Shown: positions 1 to 8,539, numbered from the stretch's first letter. The stretch is 64,000 nt of DNA from Christiangramia lutea (GCF_022489035.1 NZ_JAKVTV010000002.1:372001-436000), one strand, 5' to 3'. Notes: generated by a model not told the origin, from the sequence alone. Translations and numbers: made by a program.

Positions 1-267
1 CTCCTGTTCAATTTCCTTTGCCTGTTTGTCCATTTTATCCCCAATAATCGCACCAGCAGCACCACCAACTACGCCTCCAATTATCGAACCTAAAGCAGTA
101 TTTCCGTCTCCAGTATTATTACCAATAACACCACCTATTACGGCTCCGCCAGTTGCACCTATCACGGCTCCTTTTTGCTTGTTATTGGCATTCTTTGTCG
201 CTTCGCAACCAACCACGAGGCTGGAAATAAGCAGTATCGTGAACATTTTATTAAAAACTGTCTTCAT
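1..267 (-). CDS. Glycine-zipper lipoprotein, partial (C-terminus beyond the left edge)
   Basis: The reading frame starts at the ATG at 267 and is still open at base 1 (89 codons visible). Residues 1-21 form a lipoprotein signal: a hydrophobic stretch followed by the lipobox LVVGC, with Cys21 as the lipidation site. Residues 33-78 are a Gly/Ala/Ile-rich glycine zipper with repeated GAVIGG and GGVVGG motifs, as in YmgG/OmpA-type Gly-zipper proteins. In many Bacteroidota such a zipper precedes a C-terminal OmpA peptidoglycan-binding domain, but that part would lie outside the window. It sits 13 bases downstream of the lipocalin-like gene on the same strand, so the two are probably co-transcribed. 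A proline-rich frame on the opposite strand is only its antisense shadow. Confidence 0.75.
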   Translation of the reverse strand, partial: MKTVFNKMFTILLISSLVVGCEATKNANNKQKGAVIGATGGAVIGGVIGNNTGDGNTALGSIIGGVVGGAAGAIIGDKMDKQAKEIEQE

Positions 268-280
268 AGCTATTTACATT

Positions 281-763
281 TTATTGTTTAGAAAAGTTCA
301 TTCTTATGGTAAATGGTGAGCCTTCGAGGCTAACTGTTTGTTCCCAAACCATATTGGTATCAGTTAAACTTTTAAGATTCAATCTGAATCCCTGATTACC
401 AGTTGTAGATTTATAACCATCATTTGTTGGTTTCAGCAGGAAGTCATATATGCCTGCAGGGGTATTTTCCTCGTCAATAGACCATATAAAATAATTTGTA
501 TCAGCATTACAATCCATACCACTAACACTATATGTGCCACGATTGTTATTTGATACAAAATCCCAGGTACTGTTTTCAAAACAGGAAGCAGAGGCTTCAT
601 TAAAAAGAGTCACATTAAATTCTCCTGAATTATTAGGATAGGTTACGCTGGTAAGTCTCCAGCTACCATCAAAAGTTTTACGAGCTTCCTTGGCCACTTT
701 ACTGGTCCCACCACATGAAGCCATTAATACGGCTAGGGTAAATAATAATAAATACTTTTTCAT
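281..763 (-). CDS. Lipocalin-like lipoprotein
   Basis: I chose the ATG at 763 because it gives a clean lipoprotein signal (MKKYLLLF..., lipobox LMASC, Cys17); the frame extends to 811 but those extra residues are not signal-like. The mature protein (about 143 residues) starts with a FDGSWRLTSV stretch and is rich in alternating beta-strand residues. It has paired cysteines near the middle and ends in a strand-rich MNFSKQ tail. This matches the small 'lipocalin family protein' lipoproteins of flavobacteria, which are probably envelope proteins of unknown ligand. The family assignment rests on motif memory rather than alignment. It lies upstream of the Gly-zipper lipoprotein, consistent with a two-gene envelope unit. 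Confidence 0.65.
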   Translation of the reverse strand: MKKYLLLFTLAVLMASCGGTSKVAKEARKTFDGSWRLTSVTYPNNSGEFNVTLFNEASASCFENSTWDFVSNNNRGTYSVSGMDCNADTNYFIWSIDEENTPAGIYDFLLKPTNDGYKSTTGNQGFRLNLKSLTDTNMVWEQTVSLEGSPFTIRMNFSKQ

Positions 764-845
764 TGTAGATTTGATTTGAACTAAAAATCCAATGCGCATT
801 ATGTATACCATAAAAACACATTGGATTCTCGAAATGGATTATTTT

Positions 846-1007
846 TTATCTTCTAAACAATCTGCTAAGTAGAGAAATTACAAGCAGCACTAAGAAAATG
901 TAAAAAATTATCTTCGCAATATCGGCTGCTCCTTCTGCAATCCCGCCAAAACCAAAGATGGCTGCAATAATTGCGATAATCAGAAAAATAACGATTAAAC
1001 GTACCAT
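846..1007 (-). CDS. DUF1328 small membrane protein
   Basis: This is a 53-residue protein starting [10 protein letters not shown] and ending LLSRLFRR. It has two hydrophobic segments (about residues 2-19 and 31-49) separated by a Gly-rich turn ([14 protein letters not shown]). Length and the [15 protein letters not shown] motif are typical of the DUF1328/YtjA family, small inner-membrane peptides often linked to general stress in other bacteria. A good Bacteroidota promoter (1037-1067) lies just upstream. The function is unknown. Confidence 0.8.
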   Translation of the reverse strand: MVRLIVIFLIIAIIAAIFGFGGIAEGAADIAKIIFYIFLVLLVISLLSRLFRR

Positions 1008-1036
1008 AATTTATAGATTTAATTGATTAGTCAAGT

Positions 1037-1067
1037 CTAAATTACAGTAGGGATGCACCTTCAGCAA
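1037..1067 (-). promoter_or_regulatory. Promoter of the DUF1328 gene
   Basis: On the minus strand TAATTTAG (1044-1037, one mismatch to TAnnTTTG) lies 20 bases downstream of a TTG -33 element (1067-1065). This is the Bacteroidota sigma-A arrangement, about 30 bases before the ATG at 1007. Confidence 0.5.
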
Positions 1068-1082
1068 AAGATTATTATTAAT

Positions 1083-1101
1083 TTAACAATGTGATTGTTA
1101 A
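1083..1101. repeat. Short perfect inverted repeat
   Basis: TTAACAAT (1083-1090) and ATTGTTAA (1094-1101) form a perfect 8-base dyad with a GTG spacer. It sits in the 131-base gap between the E1 gene and the DUF1328 gene. It lacks a T-tract and GC pairs, so it is a poor intrinsic terminator. It could be a regulator site or chance in AT-rich DNA. Confidence 0.35.
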
Positions 1102-1138
1102 GGATTCTTAATTAAAATATCCTAATTACCTTTTCATA

Positions 1139-3145
1139 TTAATATTCTATTAAATCTTGTAGTTTCATCCTGAATCTTTGCTTAGGTAGATATTGATCTT
1201 CCAGTTGTTGAGCAAAAGGGATGGGAGTGTCCAGGCTACCTACCCTCATTATCGGGGCATCAAGGCTTTTAAAGCATTTTTCAGAAATTAGCGCAGAAAT
1301 TTCTGAAGCAAAACTTCCGGTAAGTGAATCCTCTGTTAGCACGATGGCCTTTCCGGTTCGGTTAACCGACAAACATATGCATTCCAAATCCAGAGGCTGA
1401 AGACTACGTAAGTCTATAAGGTCTGCTCCTTTATAATCCATTTCATCCAGAATTTCCATGGCCCAGTGAACCCCGGCACCATAGGTAATAATAGTTATTT
1501 CAGAACCTTCTCTTAATTTGGAGGCTTTACCAAACGGTAAGGTGTAATAATCTACCGGAACTTCCTGTCTTACACTTCTATAGAGAGCTTTGTGTTCAAA
1601 AAAAAGAACCGGATTAGGATCATTAAAGGCTGTATTAAGCAAACCTTTAGCATCGTAAGGAAATGCTGGATAAACTACTTTTAAACCTGGCACTTTGGTG
1701 AACCAGGCTTCATTCGTCTGACTATGGAACGGCCCTGCTCCTACTCCACCACCACAGGGCATTCTAACCACTACATCGGCATTTTGTCCCCATCGGTAAT
1801 TTATTTTAGCCAAATAATTTACAATTGGATTAAAACCCGAACTCACAAAATCACTAAACTGCATTTCCACCATGGCTTTCATACCATTGATAGATAAACC
1901 CATAGCTGCTCCTATAACTGCTGATTCACAGATAGGTGTATTGCGAATCCTGTCCTTCCCAAATTCTTCTATGAACCCTTCAGTGATCTTAAAAACACCA
2001 CCATAATCTGCAATATCCTGCCCCATAAACACAAGTTCGTCATGTTTTCTGAGTGATTCTTTAAGTGACTGGGAAATAGCATCTATGAACCTTAATTCTT
2101 CTTTTTTTATTGAAGGGCTAATTTCCTGATATTTAAATTCTTTAAAAACATCACCTAGCTCTTTACTTGGATCAACATCTACCGGGTTTTCCCTAAAAGC
2201 AGACTGTAAATTCTCCTCAATTTCGGCCTGGATATCATTTTTAATTCCAGTTAAAATGGCCTCATTCAGTATATCCTTTTCAAAGAGATATTTTTCAAAA
2301 TTAAATATTGGGTCTTTAGCTTCCCATTCGTCCATAAGATCCTGCGGAACATATTTGGTTCCGCTTGCCTCTTCGTGACCTCTCATCCTGAAAGTCTTGA
2401 ATTCTATAAGCGCAGGACGAGGATTATTTCTAATGCTCTCAGCTATTTCTGAAACTCTGGAAAAAACTTCAAGAATATTATTTCCATCAATAATATGAGA
2501 TTCCATTCCATAACCAGCTCCTCTTTCAGCCAGGTCTCTACAGCGATATTGCTCACTTGTAGGTGTCGATAAACCATATCCATTATTCTCTATACAGAAC
2601 AAAACTGGCAAATCCCATACTGATGCGATATTCAATGCTTCATGAAAATCACCCTCACTGGTTCCTCCTTCCCCTGTGAAGACCGCAGTTATCCTTTTCT
2701 CGTTTCTTAGTTTGTTCGCTAAAGAAATTCCATCGGCTACACCAAGTTGAGGTCCCAAATGGGAGATCATCCCAACTATTTTATATTCCTGGATACCAAA
2801 ATGGAAACTTCGGTCACGACCGTTGGTAAATCCGGATGCCTTTCCCTGCCATTGCGCAAACAACCGATTCAAAGGAATGTTGCGGCTGGTAAAAACCCCA
2901 AGATTTCGGTGCATTGGAAGTATATATTCATCATCCAATAAAGATTTGGTAACCCCAACCGAAATCGCTTCCTGACCAATCCCACTAAACCACTTTGAAA
3001 TCTTGCCCTGCCTTAGAAGGATCAACATCTTCTCCTCTATCATCCTAGGTTTCAACATAGATCGGAAAAGATCTAATAAAACATCTTCAGATAGAGTATT
3101 ATTCTTGTATTCTATGGTCATGGATTTGGCACTGTTTGAAAACAT
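1139..3145 (-). CDS. Fused 2-oxoacid dehydrogenase E1 (alpha + beta subunits)
   Basis: This 668-residue thiamine-diphosphate enzyme has both E1 subunits in one chain. The N-terminal half is the alpha part, with the GQEA signature near residue 57 and a TPP motif starting GEGGTSEGD (158-166) and ending ENN (186-188). From about residue 345 the beta subunit follows, with MGQDIADYGGVFKIT and the GGGVGAGPFHSQ loop. It should decarboxylate branched-chain 2-oxoacids (or pyruvate) and pass the acyl group to an E2 lipoyl protein, which is not in this window. The cytosolic fused form is common in flavobacteria. The start is uncertain: an exact -7 box at 3163-3170 would give only a ~12-base leader for the ATG at 3145, so the ATG at 3121 (MTIEYK...) is a real alternative. 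Confidence 0.92.
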   Translation of the reverse strand: MFSNSAKSMTIEYKNNTLSEDVLLDLFRSMLKPRMIEEKMLILLRQGKISKWFSGIGQEAISVGVTKSLLDDEYILPMHRNLGVFTSRNIPLNRLFAQWQGKASGFTNGRDRSFHFGIQEYKIVGMISHLGPQLGVADGISLANKLRNEKRITAVFTGEGGTSEGDFHEALNIASVWDLPVLFCIENNGYGLSTPTSEQYRCRDLAERGAGYGMESHIIDGNNILEVFSRVSEIAESIRNNPRPALIEFKTFRMRGHEEASGTKYVPQDLMDEWEAKDPIFNFEKYLFEKDILNEAILTGIKNDIQAEIEENLQSAFRENPVDVDPSKELGDVFKEFKYQEISPSIKKEELRFIDAISQSLKESLRKHDELVFMGQDIADYGGVFKITEGFIEEFGKDRIRNTPICESAVIGAAMGLSINGMKAMVEMQFSDFVSSGFNPIVNYLAKINYRWGQNADVVVRMPCGGGVGAGPFHSQTNEAWFTKVPGLKVVYPAFPYDAKGLLNTAFNDPNPVLFFEHKALYRSVRQEVPVDYYTLPFGKASKLREGSEITIITYGAGVHWAMEILDEMDYKGADLIDLRSLQPLDLECICLSVNRTGKAIVLTEDSLTGSFASEISALISEKCFKSLDAPIMRVGSLDTPIPFAQQLEDQYLPKQRFRMKLQDLIEY

Positions 3146-3162
3146 AATAGGATTTTATATCT

Positions 3163-3170
3163 CAAATGTA
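3163..3170 (-). promoter_or_regulatory. -7 box of the E1 gene
   Basis: TACATTTG on the minus strand matches TAnnTTTG exactly. It lies 18 bases upstream of the ATG at 3145 and 42 upstream of the ATG at 3121. No clear -33 TTG is visible. Confidence 0.5.
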
Positions 3171-3228
3171 GTTAAATTTCTATTTGCTAAGAAAAATATA
3201 AACCATGGCCATATCCCCTTATTTTCCT

Positions 3229-3236
3229 TAACTTTG
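3229..3236 (+). promoter_or_regulatory. -7 box of the 2OG oxygenase gene
   Basis: TAACTTTG matches TAnnTTTG exactly, 31 bases before the ATG at 3268, and is divergent from the E1 promoter. A -33 element is not obvious. Confidence 0.5.
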
Positions 3237-3267
3237 CCTGTTACCTTAAAATAAAATACTGCTAAAA

Positions 3268-4224
3268 ATGGCAATGAATAATATACCTAGTGTAGATCTG
3301 GCCGACTTTTTATCGGAGGATCCTAAGCGTAAAGAAAAGTTCGTAAATGAGATTGGGAAAGCCTATGAAGAAATAGGTTTTGTTGCTTTAAAAAACCACT
3401 TTTTAAGTGATCAACTAGTTGAAGATCTTTATAAGGAAGTAAAGTCCTTTTTCGATTTACCTCTGGAGGTGAAACAAAAATATGAAATTGAAGGCCTGGC
3501 CGGGCAGAGAGGTTATATTTCTTTCGGAAAGGAACACGCCAAAGGAAAGAAGGAAGGAGATCTTAAGGAATTCTGGCATTTTGGTCAGGAGCCTGCAGAA
3601 GATGCCAATTTAACCGAAGAATACCCGGAAAATGTTCAGGTTGAGGAATTGAAGGATTTTAATCATACCGGAATGGAGTCATATAGAATGCTTGAGAAAA
3701 CCGGCATCTATGTTCTTCGTGCTCTGGCGCTATATATCGGGATTGATGAACATTATTTCGATCACTGGGCTAGTAACGGGAATAGCATCTTAAGACCTAT
3801 TCACTATCCTCCTATTAAGGAAGAACCTAAAGGAGCAGTTAGGGCCGGCGCACATGGAGACATTAACCTTATCACCCTATTAATGGGGGCTTCTACAGGT
3901 GGACTACAGGTATTAAGAAAAGATGGTGAATGGATAGACGCTGTACCTGAAGAAGATGAACTTGTAATTAATGTTGGTGATATGTTAGAAAGACATACCA
4001 ATAACAAGTTAAGATCTACAATTCACAGGGTTACCAATCCGCCAAAAGAGCAATGGGATAAACCAAGGTATTCCATCCCTTTCTTTATGCACCCAAGAAG
4101 TGAGATGAAACTTGACTGTCTGGAGGAATGTATAGATGAAAACAATCCAAAACAATATGAAGATATCACTGCAGGTGAGTTCCTTCATCAGCGACTTGTA
4201 GAGATAGGACTCGCAAAAAAATAG
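3268..4224 (+). CDS. Isopenicillin-N-synthase-family 2-oxoglutarate/Fe(II) dioxygenase
   Basis: This 318-residue protein has a DIOX_N-type N-terminus (DLADFLSEDP..., 'EIGFVALKNH') and a C-terminal jelly-roll. The iron facial triad is visible as H196-x-D198 (AHGDINLITLL) and H253 (STIHRVTNP). R267 and S269 in the RYSIPFF motif would bind 2-oxoglutarate. Proteins of this type hydroxylate or desaturate small molecules; the substrate cannot be read from sequence. Start is ATG 3268 (MAMNN), with a second ATG two codons on. The gene is followed after 2 bases by the SUI1 gene, so they form an operon. A penicillin-type role is unlikely, because the name reflects family fold only. Confidence 0.88.
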   Translation: MAMNNIPSVDLADFLSEDPKRKEKFVNEIGKAYEEIGFVALKNHFLSDQLVEDLYKEVKSFFDLPLEVKQKYEIEGLAGQRGYISFGKEHAKGKKEGDLKEFWHFGQEPAEDANLTEEYPENVQVEELKDFNHTGMESYRMLEKTGIYVLRALALYIGIDEHYFDHWASNGNSILRPIHYPPIKEEPKGAVRAGAHGDINLITLLMGASTGGLQVLRKDGEWIDAVPEEDELVINVGDMLERHTNNKLRSTIHRVTNPPKEQWDKPRYSIPFFMHPRSEMKLDCLEECIDENNPKQYEDITAGEFLHQRLVEIGLAKK

Positions 4225-4226
4225 TT

Positions 4227-4583
4227 ATGGCGAAAAAGAAATTAGGTCTTGAAGATCTGGGAGGTTTCGTTTTTTCCACAAATGATGATTTTGATGAATC
4301 CCAGTATTCTGAGAGTGACTCTCGGGAAGAACTCGAACCAAAGGATCAACAACTGGAAGCTCATTTCAGCAATAAAGGCCGCGGTGGAAAGACCGTGACC
4401 ATAATTAAAGGATTCCAGGGACCGGAAGATGAACTTGTATCCATGGGAAAAATGCTGAAGAAAAAATGTGGAGTTGGAGGTTCTACTAAAGATGGAGAGA
4501 TCATAATCCAGGGAGATGACAGAGAAAAGATTATGAAAATTCTGAAAAAGGAAGGTTATAATGTAAAGCGTGTTGGAGGATAA
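4227..4583 (+). CDS. SUI1/YciH-family translation initiation factor
   Basis: This 118-residue protein has an acidic, low-complexity N-terminus (about 1-45) followed by a SUI1/eIF1-like domain (about 50-118). Conserved motifs are GRGGKTVTIIKGF (51-63) and KKCGVGGSTKDG (79-90). Bacterial YciH proteins bind the 30S subunit and can influence start-site fidelity; that role is inferred. It starts 2 bases after the oxygenase stop codon. An intrinsic terminator stem begins inside its last codons and closes just after the stop. Confidence 0.88.
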   Translation: MAKKKLGLEDLGGFVFSTNDDFDESQYSESDSREELEPKDQQLEAHFSNKGRGGKTVTIIKGFQGPEDELVSMGKMLKKKCGVGGSTKDGEIIIQGDDREKIMKILKKEGYNVKRVGG

Positions 4584-4600
4584 TCTAACACGCTTTTTTT
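4565..4600 (+). terminator. Intrinsic terminator overlapping the SUI1 stop codon
   Basis: AAAGCGTGTT (4565-4574) pairs perfectly with AACACGCTTT (4587-4596), giving a 10-bp stem and a 12-base loop, followed by a T-run to 4600. The left arm is inside the coding sequence and the stop codon lies in the loop. It separates the oxygenase-SUI1 unit from the next operon. Confidence 0.85.
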
Positions 4601-4610
4601 AATTTTTAAT

Positions 4611-5540
4611 ATGGGAAATAAAACCTTACACATTGTAAATGGCGATAGCCTTACCGAGCAAATGCAGGAATTGAACTTACCTGGAGAACTCGTGGTTTGG
4701 AGGGAATTACTTTGTGAAGGTCCCACTCTACAAAAAATAGACACTGATTTTTTTAAGCTTAGAAAAAAATTTTTAAGGAAAACATACAATATCTCTTCAG
4801 AAAATTACGAGGAGCGGTTTATTGCAGAGGTTAAAAAACTAAAAGCAGTAAAAGATTATGACAATGTGGTGCTTTGGTTCGAATTCGATTTGTTTTGTCA
4901 TATAAATATGCTGGCAGCGATAAGGTGTATATCAGAAAAGAAACATGATGCTCCTATTTCTCTCGTATGCAGTAAAAAACTGGAAGGAGAGAAAGAATTC
5001 TTACCGCTTTCGCAACTCAGTATTAAAGAACTTCAGAATCATTATGAGAACAGGATCGAATTAAATACTGAAGACATCGAGGTCGCATTATTGATCTGGG
5101 AGCTTTATTGCGGAAATAATCCACTAAAACTCAAACCTCAAATTAAAGTCGTTACCAATTTCGAATATTTATCCAGCTGCATACGTGCACACATAGAAAG
5201 GTTTCCTAATAGCATAACCGGCATAAATACTTTGGAAAAAAATATTTTAAGGCTTATAGAGAGCCATGAAATAAAAAGCCAGAACCATCTATTGGGTTAC
5301 GCCCTGCAATACCAAGGGTATTATGGATATAGTGATACGCAAATGGAACGTTTACTTAATAAACTTTCCATTTTCTTTCAGGTTAATGAGGATCGCCTTG
5401 CACTGAGTGAAAATGGGCAATTAGCCCTTGAGGGTAAAAAGAACTTCTACAGAGATCTAAAAAATGAAGATTGCTTTGGTGGTACCAAAATGTATGATTT
5501 CCTCTACGAATCTGAATCGCATAAATTATTAAAATTATAG
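4611..5540 (+). CDS. DUF1835 domain protein
   Basis: This 309-residue soluble protein begins TLHIVNGDSLTEQM..., followed by VVWRELLCEGPT. This N-terminus (about 1-130) is characteristic of DUF1835, including the VVLWFEFDLFCH segment near residue 85. The C-terminal half resembles the helical extension seen in many DUF1835 proteins. No signal peptide, membrane segment or recognisable catalytic motif is present, and the function is unknown. It starts 11 bases after the terminator of the previous operon and is followed after one base by a nucleoside phosphorylase, so translation is probably coupled. Confidence 0.8.
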   Translation: MGNKTLHIVNGDSLTEQMQELNLPGELVVWRELLCEGPTLQKIDTDFFKLRKKFLRKTYNISSENYEERFIAEVKKLKAVKDYDNVVLWFEFDLFCHINMLAAIRCISEKKHDAPISLVCSKKLEGEKEFLPLSQLSIKELQNHYENRIELNTEDIEVALLIWELYCGNNPLKLKPQIKVVTNFEYLSSCIRAHIERFPNSITGINTLEKNILRLIESHEIKSQNHLLGYALQYQGYYGYSDTQMERLLNKLSIFFQVNEDRLALSENGQLALEGKKNFYRDLKNEDCFGGTKMYDFLYESESHKLLKL

Positions 5541-5541
5541 A

Positions 5542-6411
5542 ATGAGTTTAAAAGCTTCCGAACTTATCCTTAATGAGGATGGTTCTATTTATCATCTGGG
5601 TTTACTACCAGAGGATCTCGCAAAAACAGTTATTACCGTTGGAGATCCAGCCAGGGTTTCCTCCGTTAGCAAATATTTCGATTCTATAGAGGTAAAGAAA
5701 CAAAAGAGAGAATTTAATACTCATACTGGTATATATAAAAGTAAACGCATTACGGTCATGTCTACCGGCATGGGAACAGACAATATAGATATCGCTCTTA
5801 CAGAGCTAGATGCTCTTGTAAATATCGATTTAAAGAAAAAGGAGGTTAAGAAAAATTTCACTACTCTGGATATTATAAGAATTGGAACCACTGGTGGAAT
5901 AAGAAAAGATACTCCCGTAAATTCTTTCATTTTAAGCGAAATAGCCCTAGGTTTCGATGGATTGATGCATTATTATAAGGATGATTCTTTCCTGAAAAAT
6001 GAAATTGCAGAAGCTTTTGTACAGCAAACCGATTGGTCTCCGAAAAAAGCAACTCCGTATGTTGTGGAAGGAAGCCAGGAATTAATTGAAAAATTAAGTT
6101 CGGAAATTACTATTAAGGGATTTACGGGAACGAATGTTGGCTTTTATGGCCCACAGGCAAGAATCTTAAGAGCAGAGGTTTCCGATCCTAAAATGAACGA
6201 CAAAATAAGGGATTTTGAGTTTGAAGGCCTTAAGATCACTAACCTTGAAATGGAGACTTCTGGAATCTACGGAATTTCAAAATTACTAGGACATAATGCA
6301 CTTTCGATGAACCTTGTACTGGCCAATCGTGAAACCGGGGAATTCTCAAAAAAAGCCAAGGAAAAGATGGATGAACTTATTCTTTACTGCTTGAACAAGA
6401 TAGTGGCTTAG
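5542..6411 (+). CDS. Nucleoside phosphorylase (PNP/UDP family)
   Basis: This 289-residue cytosolic enzyme has the phosphate-binding VGDPARV motif (about residues 31-37), the central RIGTTGGI motif that precedes the purine/uridine site, and the EMETSGIYG motif (around 237) that contacts ribose. It should cleave nucleosides with phosphate to a base and ribose-1-phosphate, in salvage. Flavobacterial homologues are usually called uridine phosphorylase-like, but base specificity is not safe to call here. Its ATG follows the DUF1835 stop by one base, so the two are an operon. Confidence 0.88.
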   Translation: MSLKASELILNEDGSIYHLGLLPEDLAKTVITVGDPARVSSVSKYFDSIEVKKQKREFNTHTGIYKSKRITVMSTGMGTDNIDIALTELDALVNIDLKKKEVKKNFTTLDIIRIGTTGGIRKDTPVNSFILSEIALGFDGLMHYYKDDSFLKNEIAEAFVQQTDWSPKKATPYVVEGSQELIEKLSSEITIKGFTGTNVGFYGPQARILRAEVSDPKMNDKIRDFEFEGLKITNLEMETSGIYGISKLLGHNALSMNLVLANRETGEFSKKAKEKMDELILYCLNKIVA

Positions 6412-6457
6412 CTAGCTTATTTAACAATATATTAAAAGCAATGCCTGGTCTACTTCG

Positions 6458-6465
6458 TATTTTTG
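6458..6465 (+). promoter_or_regulatory. -7 box upstream of ppk1
   Basis: TATTTTTG matches TAnnTTTG exactly and lies 19 bases before the ppk1 ATG. This suggests ppk1 has its own promoter in the 73-base gap. No -33 TTG is seen at the usual spacing. Confidence 0.45.
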
Positions 6466-6484
6466 GTAAAACAAATTTTAGTCC

Positions 6485-8539
6485 ATGCAGCAACCTAATG
6501 ATGACCGATTCAGGCACCGAGATCTTAATTGGTTAAGTTTTAATGAAAGGGTTCTTCAGGAGGCTTCAGATAAGATCAATCCACTTTACGAAAGGATCAA
6601 ATTTCTGGCCATTTTCTCCTCAAATCTAGATGAATATTTTAGGGTAAGAGTTTCTCAGCTTCGCCAGATGAAAAGGGTGAAAAAAAGTATTCGTAAAAAA
6701 CTGGCTTTAAGGCCTACTAAACTTACCAAACAAATTATTGAAGAGGTGAAAGCCCAGCAGGATAGATTTGGTGAGATTTATCACAAACAAATTCTTCCAG
6801 AGCTGGCCGAAAATAATATCCAGGTGCTGGATGCCGAACATTTTGATAATAACCACAAAGAATTTGCTGAGTCATTTTTCAAAAATAAAGTAGAAAAAAA
6901 TCTAAAACCCATTGTATTAGATTTGAAAAAGGAAAATGAGCTTTTCCTTGAAAATTCGGTTTTATACTTTCTTATCACCTTCGAAGATGAAAATAAACTG
7001 GCAGTGGTTAATATACCAGTTAATGAATGTGGTAGATTTGTGCAACTGGACAATAACCAAAGAGGACATGATATTACCTACCTGGACGAGATCATTAGAC
7101 ATGAAGCTTCCTGTATTTTTCCAGAAGCCGAGATTACAGGTATTTATGAGATAAAATTATCCAGGGATGCCGAGCTTTATATCGATGATATCTACGAAGG
7201 AGTACTGGCCGAAAAGATTTATTCGTCCCTGAAACAGCGTACAGACGGGCAACCGACCAGGCTGCTTTACGATGCCAGCATGCCCAAACCTGTTCAGAAG
7301 AAAATAAGGAAATTGCTTAACCTGGGAAAAATAGATATGATGCCTGGCGGGCAGTATCATAATTTTAAAGATTTTTTCTCTTTTCCTGATCCAAGCAACA
7401 ATGAAAAGCTTCATTTCAAAGAACTCCCCCCTCTGCCTCACAAAGTTTTAAGTAAAAGTGATGATTACTTTAAAGATATCGCCAAAAAAGATCAGGCTTT
7501 GCACTTCCCTTATATGTCTTTCTCGTACGTAGAGAACTTTGTAAAAATGGCTGCTGAAGATGAACACGTAACCGATATTAATATTTCGCTTTACCGTGTA
7601 GCAGATGAATCAGACCTTACAAATTCGCTGATGAAAGCTCTGGAGAATGGAAAAAGAGTAACTGTATTCGTTGAAGCGAAAGCCAGGTTTGATGAAAAGA
7701 ACAATATCAGCTGGGGTAGAAAATTTGAAGAAAAAGGAGCCAATGTAATTTATAGTTATCCTAAGGTAAAGGTTCATTCGAAGATCATGCTGGTGTGTAG
7801 GCAAGAAGGTGATGTAAATATGAGATATGCCTATATTGGTACCGGGAATTTCAATGCTGAAACCTCCAGAATCTACTGCGATCATGCTATTTTTACAGCT
7901 GATAAAAACATTACTAAGGAGCTCCAGAGACTTTTCAAGGTTTTAGAAGGTGAATTGTTAATTCCAAGGGAGAAGAACCTTCTTATTTCCCCATTTTCTA
8001 CAAGACAGGAATTTATTAAACTCATTTATAACGAGATCGAAAATGCAAGAGCCGGAAAAAAAGCCAGGATAACGGCTAAAATGAACAGCCTCGAAGACAA
8101 GGAAATGATCGAGTTATTATATAAGGCCAGTAATGCTGGTGTTAAAATAAGAATGTTAATTAGAGGATTTACCTGTCTTATTCCAGGAATAAAGGGAATG
8201 AGTGAAAATATTTACATTACCAGCGTGGTAGACAGGTTCCTGGAGCATGGCAGGATCTATCTTTTCGAGAATGACGGGGAAGAATTGATGTTTTACGGTA
8301 GTGCAGACTGGATGAGCCGAAACCTTGACCGGAGAATTGAAGTTGTTTCCCCGGTTTTGGATAAAGACATCAAAAAAGAGTTCAAGGATATTCTGGAAAT
8401 TCAATTGAATGATAATGTAAAGGCCAGGATACAGGATGCTGAAGAATCAAATAGATACGTTCAGAAGGAAAAAGAAAATAAAAGCATTAGATCTCAATAT
8501 GAAATCTATAATTACCTAAAAGAAAAACATTCTTCATGA
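6485..8539 (+). CDS. ppk1: Polyphosphate kinase 1
   Basis: This 684-residue protein is close to the usual ~690. It opens with RDLNWLSFNERVLQEA, the PPK1 N-domain signature, followed by the helical head domain and two phospholipase-D-like catalytic domains. The autophosphorylated histidine is H431 in VKVHSKIML. The AKARFDEKNNISW stretch just before it, and YIGTGNFNAETSRIY after it, bind ATP and polyphosphate. It reversibly polymerises the ATP gamma-phosphate into polyphosphate, a stress and energy reserve. The stop codon overlaps the start of the following substrate-binding-like gene (ATGA). Confidence 0.95.
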   Translation: MQQPNDDRFRHRDLNWLSFNERVLQEASDKINPLYERIKFLAIFSSNLDEYFRVRVSQLRQMKRVKKSIRKKLALRPTKLTKQIIEEVKAQQDRFGEIYHKQILPELAENNIQVLDAEHFDNNHKEFAESFFKNKVEKNLKPIVLDLKKENELFLENSVLYFLITFEDENKLAVVNIPVNECGRFVQLDNNQRGHDITYLDEIIRHEASCIFPEAEITGIYEIKLSRDAELYIDDIYEGVLAEKIYSSLKQRTDGQPTRLLYDASMPKPVQKKIRKLLNLGKIDMMPGGQYHNFKDFFSFPDPSNNEKLHFKELPPLPHKVLSKSDDYFKDIAKKDQALHFPYMSFSYVENFVKMAAEDEHVTDINISLYRVADESDLTNSLMKALENGKRVTVFVEAKARFDEKNNISWGRKFEEKGANVIYSYPKVKVHSKIMLVCRQEGDVNMRYAYIGTGNFNAETSRIYCDHAIFTADKNITKELQRLFKVLEGELLIPREKNLLISPFSTRQEFIKLIYNEIENARAGKKARITAKMNSLEDKEMIELLYKASNAGVKIRMLIRGFTCLIPGIKGMSENIYITSVVDRFLEHGRIYLFENDGEELMFYGSADWMSRNLDRRIEVVSPVLDKDIKKEFKDILEIQLNDNVKARIQDAEESNRYVQKEKENKSIRSQYEIYNYLKEKHSS

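Noticed and set aside
26-319. A proline-rich plus-strand open frame at the left edge
   Set aside because: It is the antisense of the Gly-zipper lipoprotein; Gly/Ala/Ile codons read backwards give Pro/Ala/Ser. The minus-strand product has a lipobox and family motifs.
3268-4224. Oxygenase as part of a beta-lactam antibiotic pathway
   Set aside because: The family name is historical; no ACV synthetase or other pathway gene is nearby, and the operon partner is a translation factor.
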